Source: Pseudoips prasinana
Lineage: Eukaryota; Arthropoda; Insecta; Lepidoptera; Nolidae
Direction of reading: 5' to 3'
NCBI GenBank assembly: GCA_951640165.1
Contig: OX621255.1
Span: 31,594,001 to 31,658,000 of the forward strand
Length of the DNA stretch: 64,000 bases
The notes under the pieces are model-generated. The model was given only the letters and a program-made list of their open reading frames with translations. It had not been told where the DNA came from and did no database searches. A program made the position numbers and the translations under genes. Positions within the stretch are counted from its first letter, which is position 1; each line of letters begins with the position of its first letter. Of this stretch, positions 42,047-52,475 are shown in pieces.

Positions 42047-44142
42047 AAAACGACGACCTCTGGCCCTGGCAACGTTTAACACACGAACACTGCGGTCCGA
42101 CGAGAAGATAACCGAACTGGAGGAAGAACTGAGCAGGCTACATTGGGATATTGTGGGATTATCTGAAGTCCGAAGAGAGGGGGAGGACTCGATAATACTG
42201 AAATCCGGAAACCTGCTCTATTACCGGGAGGGTGACCAACTATCCCAAGGTGGTGTCGGGTTCATAGTCCACAAGTCCCTTGTGAACAACGTAGTGAAAA
42301 TCGAGAGTGTGTCGAAGAGGGTTGCGTACCTTATACTCAGAATCACCAGGCGGTATTCGCTGAAGGTTATACAGGTATACGCACCTACTTCGACATACTC
42401 CGATGATGCAGTCGAGGTCATGTATGAGGACATTTCCAGAGCCATACATACCTCGAACTCTTATTTCACTGTGGTCATGGGGGACTTCAACGCGAAGCTG
42501 GGCAAACGAATCGGTGATGAGCTGAAAGTGGGGCAATTTGGAACCGGGGATCGGAACCCCCGAGGCCAGATGTTGGCTGACTTCATGGAGAAGGAGGGTC
42601 TCTTTATGATGAATTCCTTCTTCAGGAAGCCGGCACATCGTAAATGGACCTGGGTGAGCCCCGATGGGAAAACTAAAAACGAGATAGACTTCATCCTGTT
42701 GACGAGGAGACAAGTATTCAATGATGTCTCTGTGATCAATGCGGTTAAGACCGGGAGCGATCACAGACTGGTCAGAGGCTCATTGAACCTAAATGTCAAA
42801 CTCGAGAGGTCCCGACTGATGAAGTCTACGCTCCGTCCCATACCGTTCCACCTCCAAAACCCCGAACCCTTTCAACTCGAACTTCAGAACCGATTCGAAT
42901 GCCTAGCAGACTGTGAAGAAGTGGATACATACCACGACAGGTTCGTGGAAGCTGTCCATACGGCCGGGTCTAACTTCTACAAAACCCGCCGTACAAATGG
43001 AACCAAAAAGATCTCCGACCATACCCTAGAGCTTATGGAAGAAAGGCGGAAAATGATTCTAACATCCTCATGTGATGCTGCCAGATACAGGCAGCTCAAC
43101 AGACAAATCTCAAAGTCTCTGACTCGCGACACACGCCAATTTAATACTATTAGTATAAAAGAGGCCATTGAGCGGAATAGAGGCTCTAAAGTGTTCGCAA
43201 GAGATTTGTCTATTGGGCAAAGCCAACTGACGAAGCTGAAGACTGAGGATGGTAGAATCGTCACGTCAAAACCAGAGTTGCTAGGTGAGATCGAGAAGTT
43301 CTACGGACAGTTATACACGACAACGCGACTTCCTGTCAATAGTCATGCCGATCCAAGAGCAAGACTAACCCGACACTACACCCAAGATATCCCGAACGTC
43401 AGCCTGTACGAGATTAGAATGGCTCTCAAACAACTAAAAAACAACAAGGCGCCGGGTGATGATGGAGTTACAGCTGAGCTTCTGAAGGCGGGTGGTACAC
43501 CGATCCTACGGGCCCTTCAGAAGTTATTCAACTCCGTCATACTCGAAGGTCAAACGCCAAAAGCATGGCACAGGAGTGTGGTGGTGCTTTTTTTCAAAAA
43601 GGGCGATAAAACCCTATTGAAGAATTACAGACCCATCTCACTGCTGAGCCATGTTTACAAGTTGTTTTCGAGAGTCATTACGAATCGTCTCGCACGAAGG
43701 TTTGACGACTTCCAGCCTCCCGAACAAGCCGGATTCCGAAAAGGCTACAGTACCATAGACCACATACATACGCTGCGGCAAGTTATACAGAAGACAGAGG
43801 AGTATAACCAGCCATTATGCTTAGCGTTTGTGGACTATGAGAAAGCCTTTGATTCTATCGAAACATGGGCCGTGCTGAGGTCTCTTCAAAGGTGCCAAAT
43901 TGACTATCGGTATGTCCAGGTGTTAAAGTGTTTGTACGAAAACGCCACCATGTCAATCCGGCTTCAGGACCAGAACTCGAAACCTATTCAATTGCAGCGA
44001 GGCGTGAGACAGGGAGACGTCATATCTCCGAAACTGTTCACCGCTGCATTGGAAGATGTTTTCAAGCTTCTGGACTGGGAAGGCTTTGGCATCAATGTCA
44101 ATGGCGAGTACATCACTCACCTTAGATTTGCCGACGACATAG
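42047..44142 (+). pseudogene. RTE endonuclease and reverse transcriptase, N-terminal part
   Basis: In intact elements this protein nicks target DNA and reverse-transcribes the RNA from the nick. The plus-strand frame is open from 41877 to 44237, but codons before about 42047 are antisense of the 3' section and those after 44142 are Helitron. The apurinic-endonuclease-like domain comes first (LATFNTRTL, LSEVRREGE, VVMGDFNAKLG near residues 200-209, GSDHRLVRG near 294-302, numbering from 41877). The RT domain follows: NNKAPGDDGV, NYRPISLLSHVYKLFS, GFRKGYSTIDHI, FVDYEKAFDSIE with Asp 653, GVRQGDVISPKLFTAALED, RFADDIV with Asp 753-754. No stop or frameshift across about 700 codons suggests a fairly recent insertion. 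The protein is cut at FADDIV by the inversion, so this copy cannot make a full enzyme. Confidence 0.85.
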
Positions 44143-44433
44143 TACCCGCGTTAAATTTTATAAATTATCATAGCTCCTCCCCCGTAGGTGATAGCGTGAT
44201 AATATGTACCCTATATGTTGACCCGACCTCTGAGTAATATTCATGCAAAATTTGAAGTAAATCCATGCAGTACTTTTTGAGTTTAGCCCGGACATACATA
44301 CAGACAAACAGATAAAAATTCTAAAAACTATATTTTTGGTTTCGATATTGATTGTAGATGACGCCCCAAGAATCCTTTAAAAAAATATTCAATGTACAGT
44401 TTTGACTTTCCTACGATTTTATTATATGTATAG

Positions 44434-44545
44434 ATAGTCGACTTAGGCGACCTACCGTTACGAGCCGTCCGAAATTAAGTATCTTGGGAAGACTTACACA
44501 CTGTTTATCACCTGGTTCCAACTGATAAACATTCATATTTATTTC
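44434..44545. repeat. 110-bp direct repeat, right copy
   Basis: Matches 41088-41197 apart from a 3-base insertion and a few substitutions. It runs directly into SINE-3-like sequence. Confidence 0.7.
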
Positions 44546-44700
44546 TAAATAAATACTATATATATAGATATATTACATGCAGACATAGGCCGAATAATCG
44601 TGTTCCTCACACAAAGATACGTCATAGATGGGAATCGACGACGACCCCTGGCTTACCGGTCAGGCTCTTCCCACTAGACAGACCTACAGGCCAATCAAAT
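44455..44700 (-). repeat. SINE-3-like copy
   Basis: AGTATCTTGGGAAGACTTAC tail region, ACATGCAGACATAGGCCGAA body and a reversed tRNA-like head GATGGGAATCGACGACGACC to TAGACAGACCTACAGGCC. The B-box has a substitution. Confidence 0.5.
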
Positions 44701-44914
44701 ATTGTAAATTGCAATTATAAATTTGAACTATTTGACTGGTACTAATTGCAAGATAATATTTCTTCGTATAATTTATATTAAAGTCCACAGCTATCGGAAT
44801 AGCAATGATTTAAAATAAATGTTTTGATTGGATATCAATATTGAAACTTCTATTGAAATTGTTCATTAATATTAAGTCTAGATACCTTTCCTAGTAAAAT
44901 AATAGTAAATTGAC
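44701..44914. other. No recognisable feature
   Basis: AT-rich, no match. Confidence 0.35.
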
Positions 44915-45166
44915 GGTCACCGTAGCCTAGTTGGTAGTGCTCCTGCCTACGAAGCTGGTGGTCCTGGGTTCGAATCCCGGTAAGTGCAAATATTTGTGTG
45001 ATGAGCACGAATATTTTTTTCTGAGTCATGGATGTTTTCTATGTATATAAGTATTTATCTATCTATATAAGTATGTATATCGTCGCCTGGTGCCCATAGT
45101 ACAAGATTTGCTTAGTTTAGGGCTAGGATGATCTGTGTGACATTGTCCCTAGATATTATTATTATA
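44915..45166 (+). mobile_element. SINE-1 copy
   Basis: Complete, with (ATT)n tail. Confidence 0.8.
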
Positions 45167-45390
45167 TTATTTTAGTATATCAACTGTCAGGATTTAGGTT
45201 TAATTAAAAAAATACCGGATATGTGCGTGATGATGATATGTAATGAAGAGTTACGTAGATACTTGTAACAATATCATTCGCCTAGATGAGGTATTTACGC
45301 ATATTTTTTTCAATAGAAATGATGATATCTTTTGTAGGCAGTATTTACCTGTTATAGCTTTTGTAGATGTTTTTTTTTATATTTACTACA
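45167..45390. other. No recognisable feature
   Basis: A short frame without motifs; not called. Confidence 0.35.
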
Positions 45391-45508
45391 GTAAAGACTC
45401 AAATGTCAAATTTCCCCAATTGAAAGTGAAGCTTATGCTTTTGTGATAAAGTTGAAAATCTTTAAAAGAAATTTGACAATATGGGGTAGGTGGATGTGCT
45501 GGCGTCTG
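45391..45508. mobile_element. MITE-A, left end lost
   Basis: The interior TTTCCCCAATTGAAAGTGAA and right end GATGTGCTGGCGTCTG with TA are intact; the left terminus is not recognisable. Confidence 0.65.
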
Positions 45509-45557
45509 TACATACAAATAGAATACACGTATAATTTGGAACAAAAAAATAGATGTA

Positions 45558-45595
45558 CGTCCTAAAATGTGCTTTATCACGCACATTTTAGGACG
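45558..45595. repeat. Perfect 15-bp hairpin
   Basis: CGTCCTAAAATGTGC and its exact complement with an 8-nt loop. Confidence 0.8.
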
Positions 45596-45699
45596 CATTT
45601 TCAATATAATTATGTATTAAATATATTAATTATGTATATTTTAATAAAATCTTTTTTTCACTAACTAAGATGAATGAACGATATTGACGAGATTTCTTA

Positions 45700-45798
45700 C
45701 TACAGAAAAATCCCAAAATAACTTTTTGGCCTAACCCAGGATTTGAACCCAAGACCTCATTATCTGCGGCTGAACACCGCTAGACCAACGTGACGGTA
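45700..45798 (-). repeat. SINE-4 head fragment
   Basis: AAAAATCCCAAAATAAC and the reversed B-box region GGATTTGAACCCAAGACC, then CACCGCTAGACCAACG. Confidence 0.5.
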
Positions 45799-46122
45799 AT
45801 AGTAAAACAAAAGTAAAAGTTTCTTTAAAAAATCAAGTATACAAAAATATATTATATGTTATTTTGAAGACTTTTATCAAAAAAATAAAGCTAAATTATA
45901 CGATATCAAATGTCCAGCTACACAAATTTCATGTAAATCCCATTGATAGCTATAGCTCATTTATATATGAATATGATTTAAGTAATATATTCATTATTTT
46001 ATCCCTTGTATAGACCTTTTCACAAATATACATTACATATACAAAGGGTTGAATTGGGAGCAAATAAAATGTAAAAAGGTTGACCTGTGGAAGTTTTTAT
46101 GTTAGTGGAATTTTCCGATATA
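45799..46122. other. No recognisable feature
   Basis: AT-rich, no coding sequence or matched repeat. Confidence 0.4.
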
Positions 46123-46257
46123 CAGACACCAGCACATCAAGTTACCCCAATCTGAGAAATTTCCCCAATTGAAAGTGAACCTTATACTTTTGTAATAAAG
46201 TTGAAAATATACAAAAGAAATTTGACAGATTTGATTAGCTGGATGTGCTGGCGTCTG
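46123..46257. mobile_element. MITE-A copy
   Basis: CAGACACCAGCACATCAAGT to GATGTGCTGGCGTCTG; TA at each side. Confidence 0.8.
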
Positions 46258-46324
46258 TACGTGTCAGAAACACTCGCTGTGCTATTCGGTTTCAATACGT
46301 ACGGTCAGCAAATGACGGAAGTAA

Positions 46325-46580
46325 TTAGGTATACCACGGCAATAGGTATGATGCTGTGTGGTGACGGCATAGAATATCATCACTCCATCTCATCCCGTGG
46401 GGAGCGTAGAAATCGTCCGAGGGAATCTTACCAGAGAACGGGCAGCAGCGATTTTCTGTGAGCATTAAACTGCGATCGCCAACCCGTCTGCCAAGCGTGG
46501 CGATTATGGCATATCCCCCCATTCTTTGGGGAGGATTTTGTCCAGCAGTGGACGTACTTTGGCTGATATGATGAATAAGT
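46325..46580 (+). repeat. Family B repeat
   Basis: GTGTGGTGACGGCATAGAAT, CTCATCCCGTGGGGAGCG, GCGATCGCCAACCCGTCTG, and the end TTGTCCAGCAGTGGACGTAC then TTTGGCTGATATGATGA, which matches the RTE tail. Confidence 0.65.
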
Positions 46581-46959
46581 ATGAGTGCAATAATGAAATT
46601 TATTCAGCAATTGGGTATTTACATACACTTGTACTTGTCAAGCTCACAATGTATTACATAAACACAGTTTAAAAACAGTAATTAAAGCAACAATTTTTTT
46701 CAATTAGTCGGTCCGTGCGGTCTGTTTCGTCACATATATTTTTAATATCCTTAAATAAATAATAAATAGCAAGTTACTAGGCTATTATTGTTAAATTTAG
46801 CAATAGTATATCAAATTAAAGAATTGAAAACAATGAGCAGTTGGCTAGCGCAAAAGGCTCTCAACCAGTAGCTTAATTTAAGCGACTAAGTAATACCTGA
46901 GGGCACCCTTATGGAGTGCTTCCCAATTGCTTGCTAATACACACATATTGCTATTTGGT
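46581..46959. other. No recognisable feature
   Basis: AT-rich; no coding sequence or matched repeat. Confidence 0.35.
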
Positions 46960-47195
46960 TGACGGCAAAGAATATCATCATCCCATCTCATATAGTGGAG
47001 GGCATAGAAGTTGTCCCGAGGAAATATCTCCCAGAAAACGGGCAGCAGCGTCTCTCTGTGTAGTATGAAAATCGTACCGGCGATTATGGCATATCCCTCC
47101 AAATGATGGACACAACCCATTGTAGAATAGGGAAGCCTTTGTCCAGGAGTGGACGTTATTTGGCTGTCTTGATGATGATGATAGAGAAACATAGT
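46960..47195 (+). repeat. Family B repeat
   Basis: GACGGCAAAGAATATCATCA, TTGTCCCGAGGAAATATCTC and the RTE-like end TTTGTCCAGGAGTGGACGTT then (GATGAT)n. Confidence 0.6.
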
Positions 47196-47229
47196 CTCGC
47201 TCGCTACACACATCCATCCATCCATCTAT

Positions 47230-47535
47230 CTTGTAGGGGGCCTATCTATCTTGCGCCCACGCTGCGTCTTCCGGTTCGTGGTCGGCACTCGAGAACCTTT
47301 CTGCCCCAGCGGCCGTCGGCTCTACGAGCTATGTGCCCTGCCCACTGCCACTTCAGCTTGGCAATTCTTACGGCTATGTAGGTTACTTTGGTTCGCCTGC
47401 GGATCTCAACATTTCTGATTCGATCTCGCAGGGAAACTCCAAGCATAGCCCTTTCCATTGCTCTTTGGGTGACCTTGAGCCGCCTGATAAGGCCCATAGC
47501 GAGCGACCACGTCTCCGTTCCGTAAGTCATCAGTC
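47230..47535 (-). pseudogene. RTE C-terminal fragment
   Basis: The minus-strand frame includes YGTETWSLAMGLIRRLKVTQ and AERAMLGVSLRDRIRN-like sequence through IAKLKWQWAGHIARRADGRW. Both ends are missing: the right by MITE-A at 47538, the left by a short repeat of TATCTTG. No catalytic residues. Confidence 0.65.
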
Positions 47536-47537
47536 TA

Positions 47538-47668
47538 TGAGACGCCATTAAGCTTCCCCAATCTGTCAAATTTCCCCAATTGGAAGTGAACCTTATGCTT
47601 TTGTGATAAAGTTGAAAATCTATAAAGGAAATTTGACAGATTGGGGTAGCTGGATGTGCTGGCGTCTG
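47538..47668. mobile_element. MITE-A beside the RTE fragment
   Basis: Right end GATGTGCTGGCGTCTG; left end eroded (TGAGACGCCATTAAGC). It abuts the RTE fragment, which breaks within GTAAGTCATCA. Confidence 0.65.
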
Positions 47669-48059
47669 TTCATTCTAAGCCTTGAATAACATACTTGACT
47701 ACTGAAGTGCAGGCTCCAGTCTAGTTTGAAAAACAGTTTCTGGGCTTTATCTGCGTCCAATATTTTTAAGCCCAACTAAATTGTGTATATCTGTGAATTA
47801 GTTTTTGATCAAAATTGCCATGGGTAGATGTAATTTAGTCCTTTACCGTACGCATGTTGTGTTTCTGAGGATAATTAGATGCAATCGTTGTCGTGAGCTG
47901 GTATAGCTCTCTTCTAAGCTAACTGCACTTAATGTATATAAATAGTCTATTGAGAATGAGCCGCCATTTAAGATTGGCCAACATTAGTTTAAGTGTCTAA
48001 GCAACAAAAATGTTCAAAGTATCTTAAAAATGAAGCGTTATCGGCTATAGCCAGTTGCT
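47669..48059. other. No recognisable feature
   Basis: No coding sequence or matched repeat. Confidence 0.35.
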
Positions 48060-48215
48060 CTCTTTGATCTGAAAGTGATCAACAAGGTTAAGCAAAAAGG
48101 TGCACGGTCAGTCTATAGACGGGTGACTGAAGTGGTTAAATTTCTAAGTGGCTATTGCTTCAGAGGGCACGTTAAACTGTTTAAGGCCTACCGGGGTGCC
48201 ATCAACAATTGGCTT
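48060..48215 (-). repeat. Family D repeat, decayed
   Basis: GGTCAGTCTATAGACGGGTG and AGGGCACGTTAAACTG are the reverse of words in 34625-34860. Confidence 0.4.
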
Positions 48216-48514
48216 ACAAGGGTAGCCATTTCTTATACAAAAAGTAACTACTGATTTTCTCCCAAAAAATTTAATGGTGTATGATATTTATGTTATGTGG
48301 TATTAATATACAATTTATATCTCATATAGTTTAAATAACACTCAAAAACTATACTTCTCCACTAGTCGTTAACTAAAGGAGTGCTGTTTTTAACACCCTA
48401 CACAAGGAGGGAGGTGTCTAAAACCGTTGAGAGAATAAGGCTCTACTAAAAAAACAGCTTAGAACTAACCCTAAATATGTATTGATCCCTTATTTGCATC
48501 CTAATCCCCAATAG

Positions 48515-48603
48515 TACAACCCTAAGAAATAAAGTCTCTATAATTATGTGAGTTAACTACTATTAAAAGTGGATTATTTGTGCAAATTATTTTGTCTCTG
48601 GCA
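48515..48603. repeat. 89-bp segment duplicated exactly inside a Helitron
   Basis: From TACAACCCTAAGAAATAAAG to TTTTGTCTCTGGCA. Identical over 89 bases to 50245-50333. Flanks differ. Confidence 0.85.
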
Positions 48604-48690
48604 CTCGATGGCTGCTTCCGCGGCACGCTCGACCCATGCGTTTCATCGTCGCAGTTCCAACCTAACCTAACCTACTTTTCTAGTAGCAAA
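48604..48690. repeat. Short dispersed repeat, CCTAA-containing
   Basis: GTTCCAACCTAACCTAACCT and ACTTTTCTAGTAGC resemble 10085-10125. Only about two CCTAA units, so not a telomere array. Confidence 0.4.
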
Positions 48691-48807
48691 ATACTCCCGG
48701 GTAAATTTTATGTGCTATCAGTATATTTGATATAAAAATATTTAATTGATGATTATAAAATGACGGGTAAGAAATTTATAGATGTCCATTCAAAAATACG
48801 GTTTGAC

Positions 48808-49053
48808 GGTTACCGTAGCCTAGTTGGTAGTGCTCCTGCCTACGAAGCTGGTGGTTCTGGGTTCGAATCCCGGTAAGTGCAAATATTTGTGTGATGAGCA
48901 CGAACATTTGTTTCTGAGTCATGGATGTTTTCTATGTATTTAAGTATTTATCTATCTATATAAGTATGTATATCGTCGCCTGGTACCCATAGTACAAGCT
49001 TTGCTTAGTTTGGGGCTAGGATGATCTGTGTGACATTATCCCAAGATATAATA
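48808..49053 (+). mobile_element. SINE-1 copy
   Basis: Complete, with one substitution in the head (GGTTACCGTAGCC). Confidence 0.8.
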
Positions 49054-49079
49054 TACTCTTGTGCAACTAGAATTTTGCA

Positions 49080-49433
49080 TTGGTGAAAGAAAGGGCTATG
49101 CTCGGAGAATTCCTGAGCGATCGAATCTCAAACGTTGAAATCCGCATGCGAACCAAAGTAGCCGACATCGCCCAAAGAATTGCCAAACTGAAATGGCAGT
49201 GGGTAGAGCACATAGCTCGTAGAAACGACGGCCGATGGGGCAGAGAGGTTCTCGAGTGGCGACCACGAACCGGAGAACGGGGCGTGGACAGGCCCCTTAC
49301 AAGGTGGACCGACAATCTTACAAGGGTCGCGGGAAGCCGTTGGATGCGGGCAGCGCAGGACCGACTATTGTGGAGATCCTTGGGGGAGGCCTTTGTCCAG
49401 CAGTGGCTTTCGGCTGGTATGATGATGATGATG
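49080..49433 (+). pseudogene. RTE C-terminal fragment with tail
   Basis: The frame is open from about 49080: RISNVEIRMRTKVADIAQRI, AKLKWQWVEHIARRNDGRWG, RVAGSRWMRAAQDRLLWRSL and FVQQW, then (ATG)n. 5'-truncated. Diverged from the 41 kb copy by several substitutions but without stops. Confidence 0.7.
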
Positions 49434-49846
49434 AAAGAAACTGCCAAAAAACGTCTTATGAGTTTCTCTAATATGTGCTGCCTAATTAATATTACACAGA
49501 CAAAGAAAATAACAATCAAGCTCTTGTTGTTTACAATAAAGTCTTTAATATTTCACAATATATACATTCTATTATTTATTTACAATCGCAAACAAAGTCG
49601 CCCTAGAACTCTATTAAATACTCACTAATTAATTTTGATGTGATCTTCTTCAATTAATTCTTTAAATGTAGTTCACGCGAATCAAATTAATTCAAGAATA
49701 GACATAGCAAAGTGATTATTTTTCGTAAACAATTGTAATTTCGAGTATTAATCAAATTTTACATTTTAAGTTGGCACGAACTAAACTAATATAATAAGTA
49801 ATAACGAAGGACTATAAACCTTCAAGGACTTTAACAATCGATGATA
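49434..49846. other. No recognisable feature
   Basis: AT-rich; no coding sequence or matched repeat. Confidence 0.35.
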
Positions 49847-49982
49847 CAGACGCGAGCACATCAAGCTAGCCCAATCAGTCAAGTTTCCCCAATTGAAAGT
49901 GGACCTTGGTGCTTTTGTGATAAAGTTGAATGTGTATAAAAGAAATTTGACAGATTGGGGTAGCTGGATGTGCTGGCGTCTG
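49847..49982. mobile_element. MITE-A copy
   Basis: CAGACGCGAGCACATCAAGC to GATGTGCTGGCGTCTG; TA at each side. Confidence 0.8.
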
Positions 49983-50014
49983 TACCAAAATTATTGGAAT
50001 TTATTTTATTATTA

Positions 50015-50427
50015 TCTATACATATAATAAAATCGTAGGAAAATCAAAACTGTACATTGAATATTTTTTAAAAAGGATACTTAGGGCGTGATCTATTATC
50101 GATATCGAAGCCAAAAATATAGTTATTAGAATTTTTGTCTGTTTATCTGTTTGTCTGTATGTAAGTCCGGGCTAAATTCAAAAAGTACTGCATGGATTTA
50201 CTTAATAATTGCATGAATATTACCTCTCGGTCGGGTCAACATAATACAACCCTAAGAAATAAAGTCTCTATAATTATGTGAGTTAACTACTATTAAAAGT
50301 GGATTATTTGTGCAAATTATTTTGTCTCTGGCATGTCATGCTACATATTATCACGCTATCATCTACGGGAGACGACCTGTCATAATTTATAAAGTTTAAC
50401 GCGGGTACAACCGCGGGGCACAGCTAG
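50015..50427 (+). mobile_element. Helitron carrying an extra internal segment
   Basis: TCTATACATATAATAAAATC to GGTACAACCGCGGGGCAC then AGCTAG, preceded by A and followed by T. Compared with the 3145 copy, it has about 100 extra bases after CGGGTCAACA, 89 of which equal 48515-48603. Confidence 0.8.
50245..50333. repeat. 89-bp exact copy of 48515-48603
   Basis: Lies inside the Helitron above, between GGGTCAACA and TGTCATGCTACATATTATC. Confidence 0.85.
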
Positions 50428-50656
50428 TTAAAAATTAACAAAGCGCATTACTGTTAACTTTGGTCTTAGTTGGTATGTAGGACAAAATGATGGAGCTAGA
50501 AGGTTTGGAATCGAACCATGACTTGTCTGTTATTCAATGACGTGGGATAGTTTAATTTAATTTAACCATTGAGTTGTGGCTCCTTTGACTCCTCTTGACA
50601 TATATTATGATCCTAAGGCAATATAAAAGCGTGTTCGTTAGTTTGTTTTTATTGAA
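50428..50656. other. No recognisable feature
   Basis: No coding sequence or matched repeat. Confidence 0.35.
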
Positions 50657-50844
50657 TCACACTAATATTATAAAGGCGAAAGTTTGTGAGTGTGTATGTT
50701 TGTTACTTCTTCACGTGTAAACGGCTGGAGCGAATTCAATAAAATTTTATATAGAGTTAGCTGACATCCTAAATTAACACATAGGCTATAATATATAATG
50801 GGTAACGCGTATTTGACGCGGGTAAAACCGTGGGGTACGGCTAG
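50657..50844 (+). mobile_element. Short Helitron, third family
   Basis: TCACACTAATATTATAAAGG to GGGTAAAACCGTGGGGTACG then GCTAG. Confidence 0.65.
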
Positions 50845-50986
50845 ATATTAATAATTGTATTTGGAATTTGTTTCCTTATTGTTTTTCACTAATACATTCT
50901 TATATTCAAATCTTTTAATTACTTAGAAAACTTGACTTCAGTAATAATAAGAAGACGAGATGCACCAGCATTTATAACTTTGCTAA

Positions 50987-51320
50987 TCCTTCCTAATATT
51001 ACAAATGCGAAAGTAGCGCTTTCACGCCAAAAATGAAGCAATTTAAATTAAATTTGGTAAAGGACATAGGTTACATTATAATGCGAATAAAAGTGGTAAG
51101 GGGTTGAAAAGGGGGATGAAAAGTTGTAGTATGTGATGGTAGTATCGTATTTTTTTGAGCTAGAATTAGAAATTAGAATTGATTTGATATACCTATAGCG
51201 CGGCGTGGTACGGTGCGGTATAGATGGGGGAAATATGCCGAAGTATACTTACCAGAATGGGCAGGCACGACAACATTTTCGAATACTACGCTACGCGGAC
51301 GAAGTTGTGGGCATAGCTAT
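50987..51320 (+). mobile_element. Helitron-like element, fourth variant
   Basis: Starts TCCTTCCTAATATTACAAAT and ends TACGCGGACGAAGTTGTGGG then CATAGCTA. The middle has GGGGTTGAAAAGGGGGATG. Termini imperfect. Confidence 0.5.
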
Positions 51321-51339
51321 ATAAATATAATATCCTCCT

Positions 51340-51694
51340 AGCCGAATTTCGGCCGCGGTGGCCAGTCACAATAGAGATTAGCCATCTGCGCGGGACATAT
51401 TATAGTGCACAAGTATGTGCGCAAACACAGGAGCACTTTCTATTCCATCACTCTCATGATCCGATGGGACGCCTAGCGACCTGACCGGAAAGAGGCCAGG
51501 CACAGGACCGAGCGACGGCTTTACGTCCGAGGCACAGGGGTATAATACCGCCAACTCACAGACTTCGAGCTGATTCTGAGAAATTTTTCTTTTACAGAAA
51601 AGTCCCAAAATCACATTTGGCCCGCCCCGGGACTTGAACCCAGGACCTCGTTCTTTACGGGTGAACACGCTTCCGCTAGATCAACGAGGCAGTT
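51340..51694 (-). mobile_element. SINE-4, best copy
   Basis: On the minus strand the head reads GATCTAGCGGAAGCGTG (A-box-like) and GGTTCAAGTCCCGG (B-box-like), so it is tRNA-derived. The long body contains TGATCCGATGGGACGCC on the plus strand; the plus-strand left end is GCCGAATTTCGGCCGCGG. About 350 bp, longer than SINE-1. Confidence 0.6.
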
Positions 51695-52269
51695 ATACGT
51701 AGTTATAGTAATAAATATACGTAGAATCTGTTATTAACACAGTTAAATTTGACTTTGTATTCAGCTCTAATTCAATAGGTGTGTTTCATTAAACTACTTT
51801 ATAGCTACCGACCAGATAATTTTAAGTGGATTAGGCAGGGATGTCCACTGCAGTCCCTAGATAGCTAGATAGATACTAGCGACTCGTTCCCGCTACTTAT
51901 GGGAAGAGTGATAAAAATATGAAATACTATCTGAGTGGTTTTACCCGCGTAAAACGTTATAAATTATAGCCTATGTGTTATTCAAATACATAAACTATAT
52001 TACTTCAAAGTATAATCAAAATAAGTTTAGTGGTTATTGGGTGCATTTAGGTATAAATTTGTCGTTTTGTCCCACTACTGATTGAAAGTGTGCAACAAGA
52101 ACACTGTATTCACCATCTGCTCGGTGTCTTAAATTTTTAACGTAAAGCACTTAATTTAAAAGGAGTGAAATAACTTGTTATTTACGTATTTCTTAAAATT
52201 GTATGTCATATAAGAAACACGGACAAACTAGTTCATAATTTTTCGTTACTCCCTTTTAATTACAAACGA
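51695..52269. other. Unassigned, with Helitron 3' fragment
   Basis: GTTTTACCCGCGTAAAACG at 51939-51957 is a reversed Helitron 3' hairpin region. Rest unmatched. Confidence 0.4.
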
Positions 52270-52475
52270 TTGGCGCAGCGGCTAAGACAGTTGCCTCGCC
52301 GCTTCGTGTCGCGGGTTCCAGTCGGCGCCGGACAACTATTTGTGTGACCCATAAATAGTTGTTCTGAATCTGGGTGTAACTTGTGCTGTCTATTATATGT
52401 TTGTAAAGTACCCCGCGACACAGGGATTAGATTACCTAGAGCGGGAGTTGTCTTTTTAATAAAAAAAAACTTTGA
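52270..52475 (+). mobile_element. SINE-2, near-complete copy
   Basis: TGGCGCAGCGGCTAAGACAG head (A-box-like), GGGTTCCAGTC B-box-like, CCATAAATAGTTGTTCTGAA body and ACCCCGCGACACAGGGATTA near the tail, ending in an A run. Confidence 0.65.

Larger units (their letters stand above)
41228..44142 (-). mobile_element. RTE-clade retrotransposon with inverted 5' part
   Basis: An element of 2.9 kb. The 3' section (41228-42046) is on the minus strand and ends in (CATCAT)n, the reversed (ATG)n tail of RTE elements. The 5' section (42047-44142) is on the plus strand. A stretch of about 50 bp coding for NVNGEYITHLRFADDIV is present in both sections. Target duplication TACCCGCGTT flanks the whole at 41218-41227 and 44143-44152. 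One insertion event with 5' inversion (twin priming) explains this layout. Confidence 0.85.
41198..44434 (-). mobile_element. Helitron split by an RTE retrotransposon
   Basis: The 3' terminus (ATAGCTGTGCCCCGCAG, 41198-41227) and the rest (44143-44434, ending TTTTATTATATGTATAGA) are parts of one Helitron of the 561-813 family. The RTE lies between them with TACCCGCGTT repeated on both sides. Confidence 0.8.

Noticed and set aside
42240..42764. Minus-strand frames of 174 and 92 codons
   Set aside because: Shadows of the endonuclease domain on the opposite strand, with no motif of their own.
48665..48682. Telomere-like CCTAA repeats
   Set aside because: Only about two CCTAA units as part of a dispersed repeat also seen near 10090; no array.
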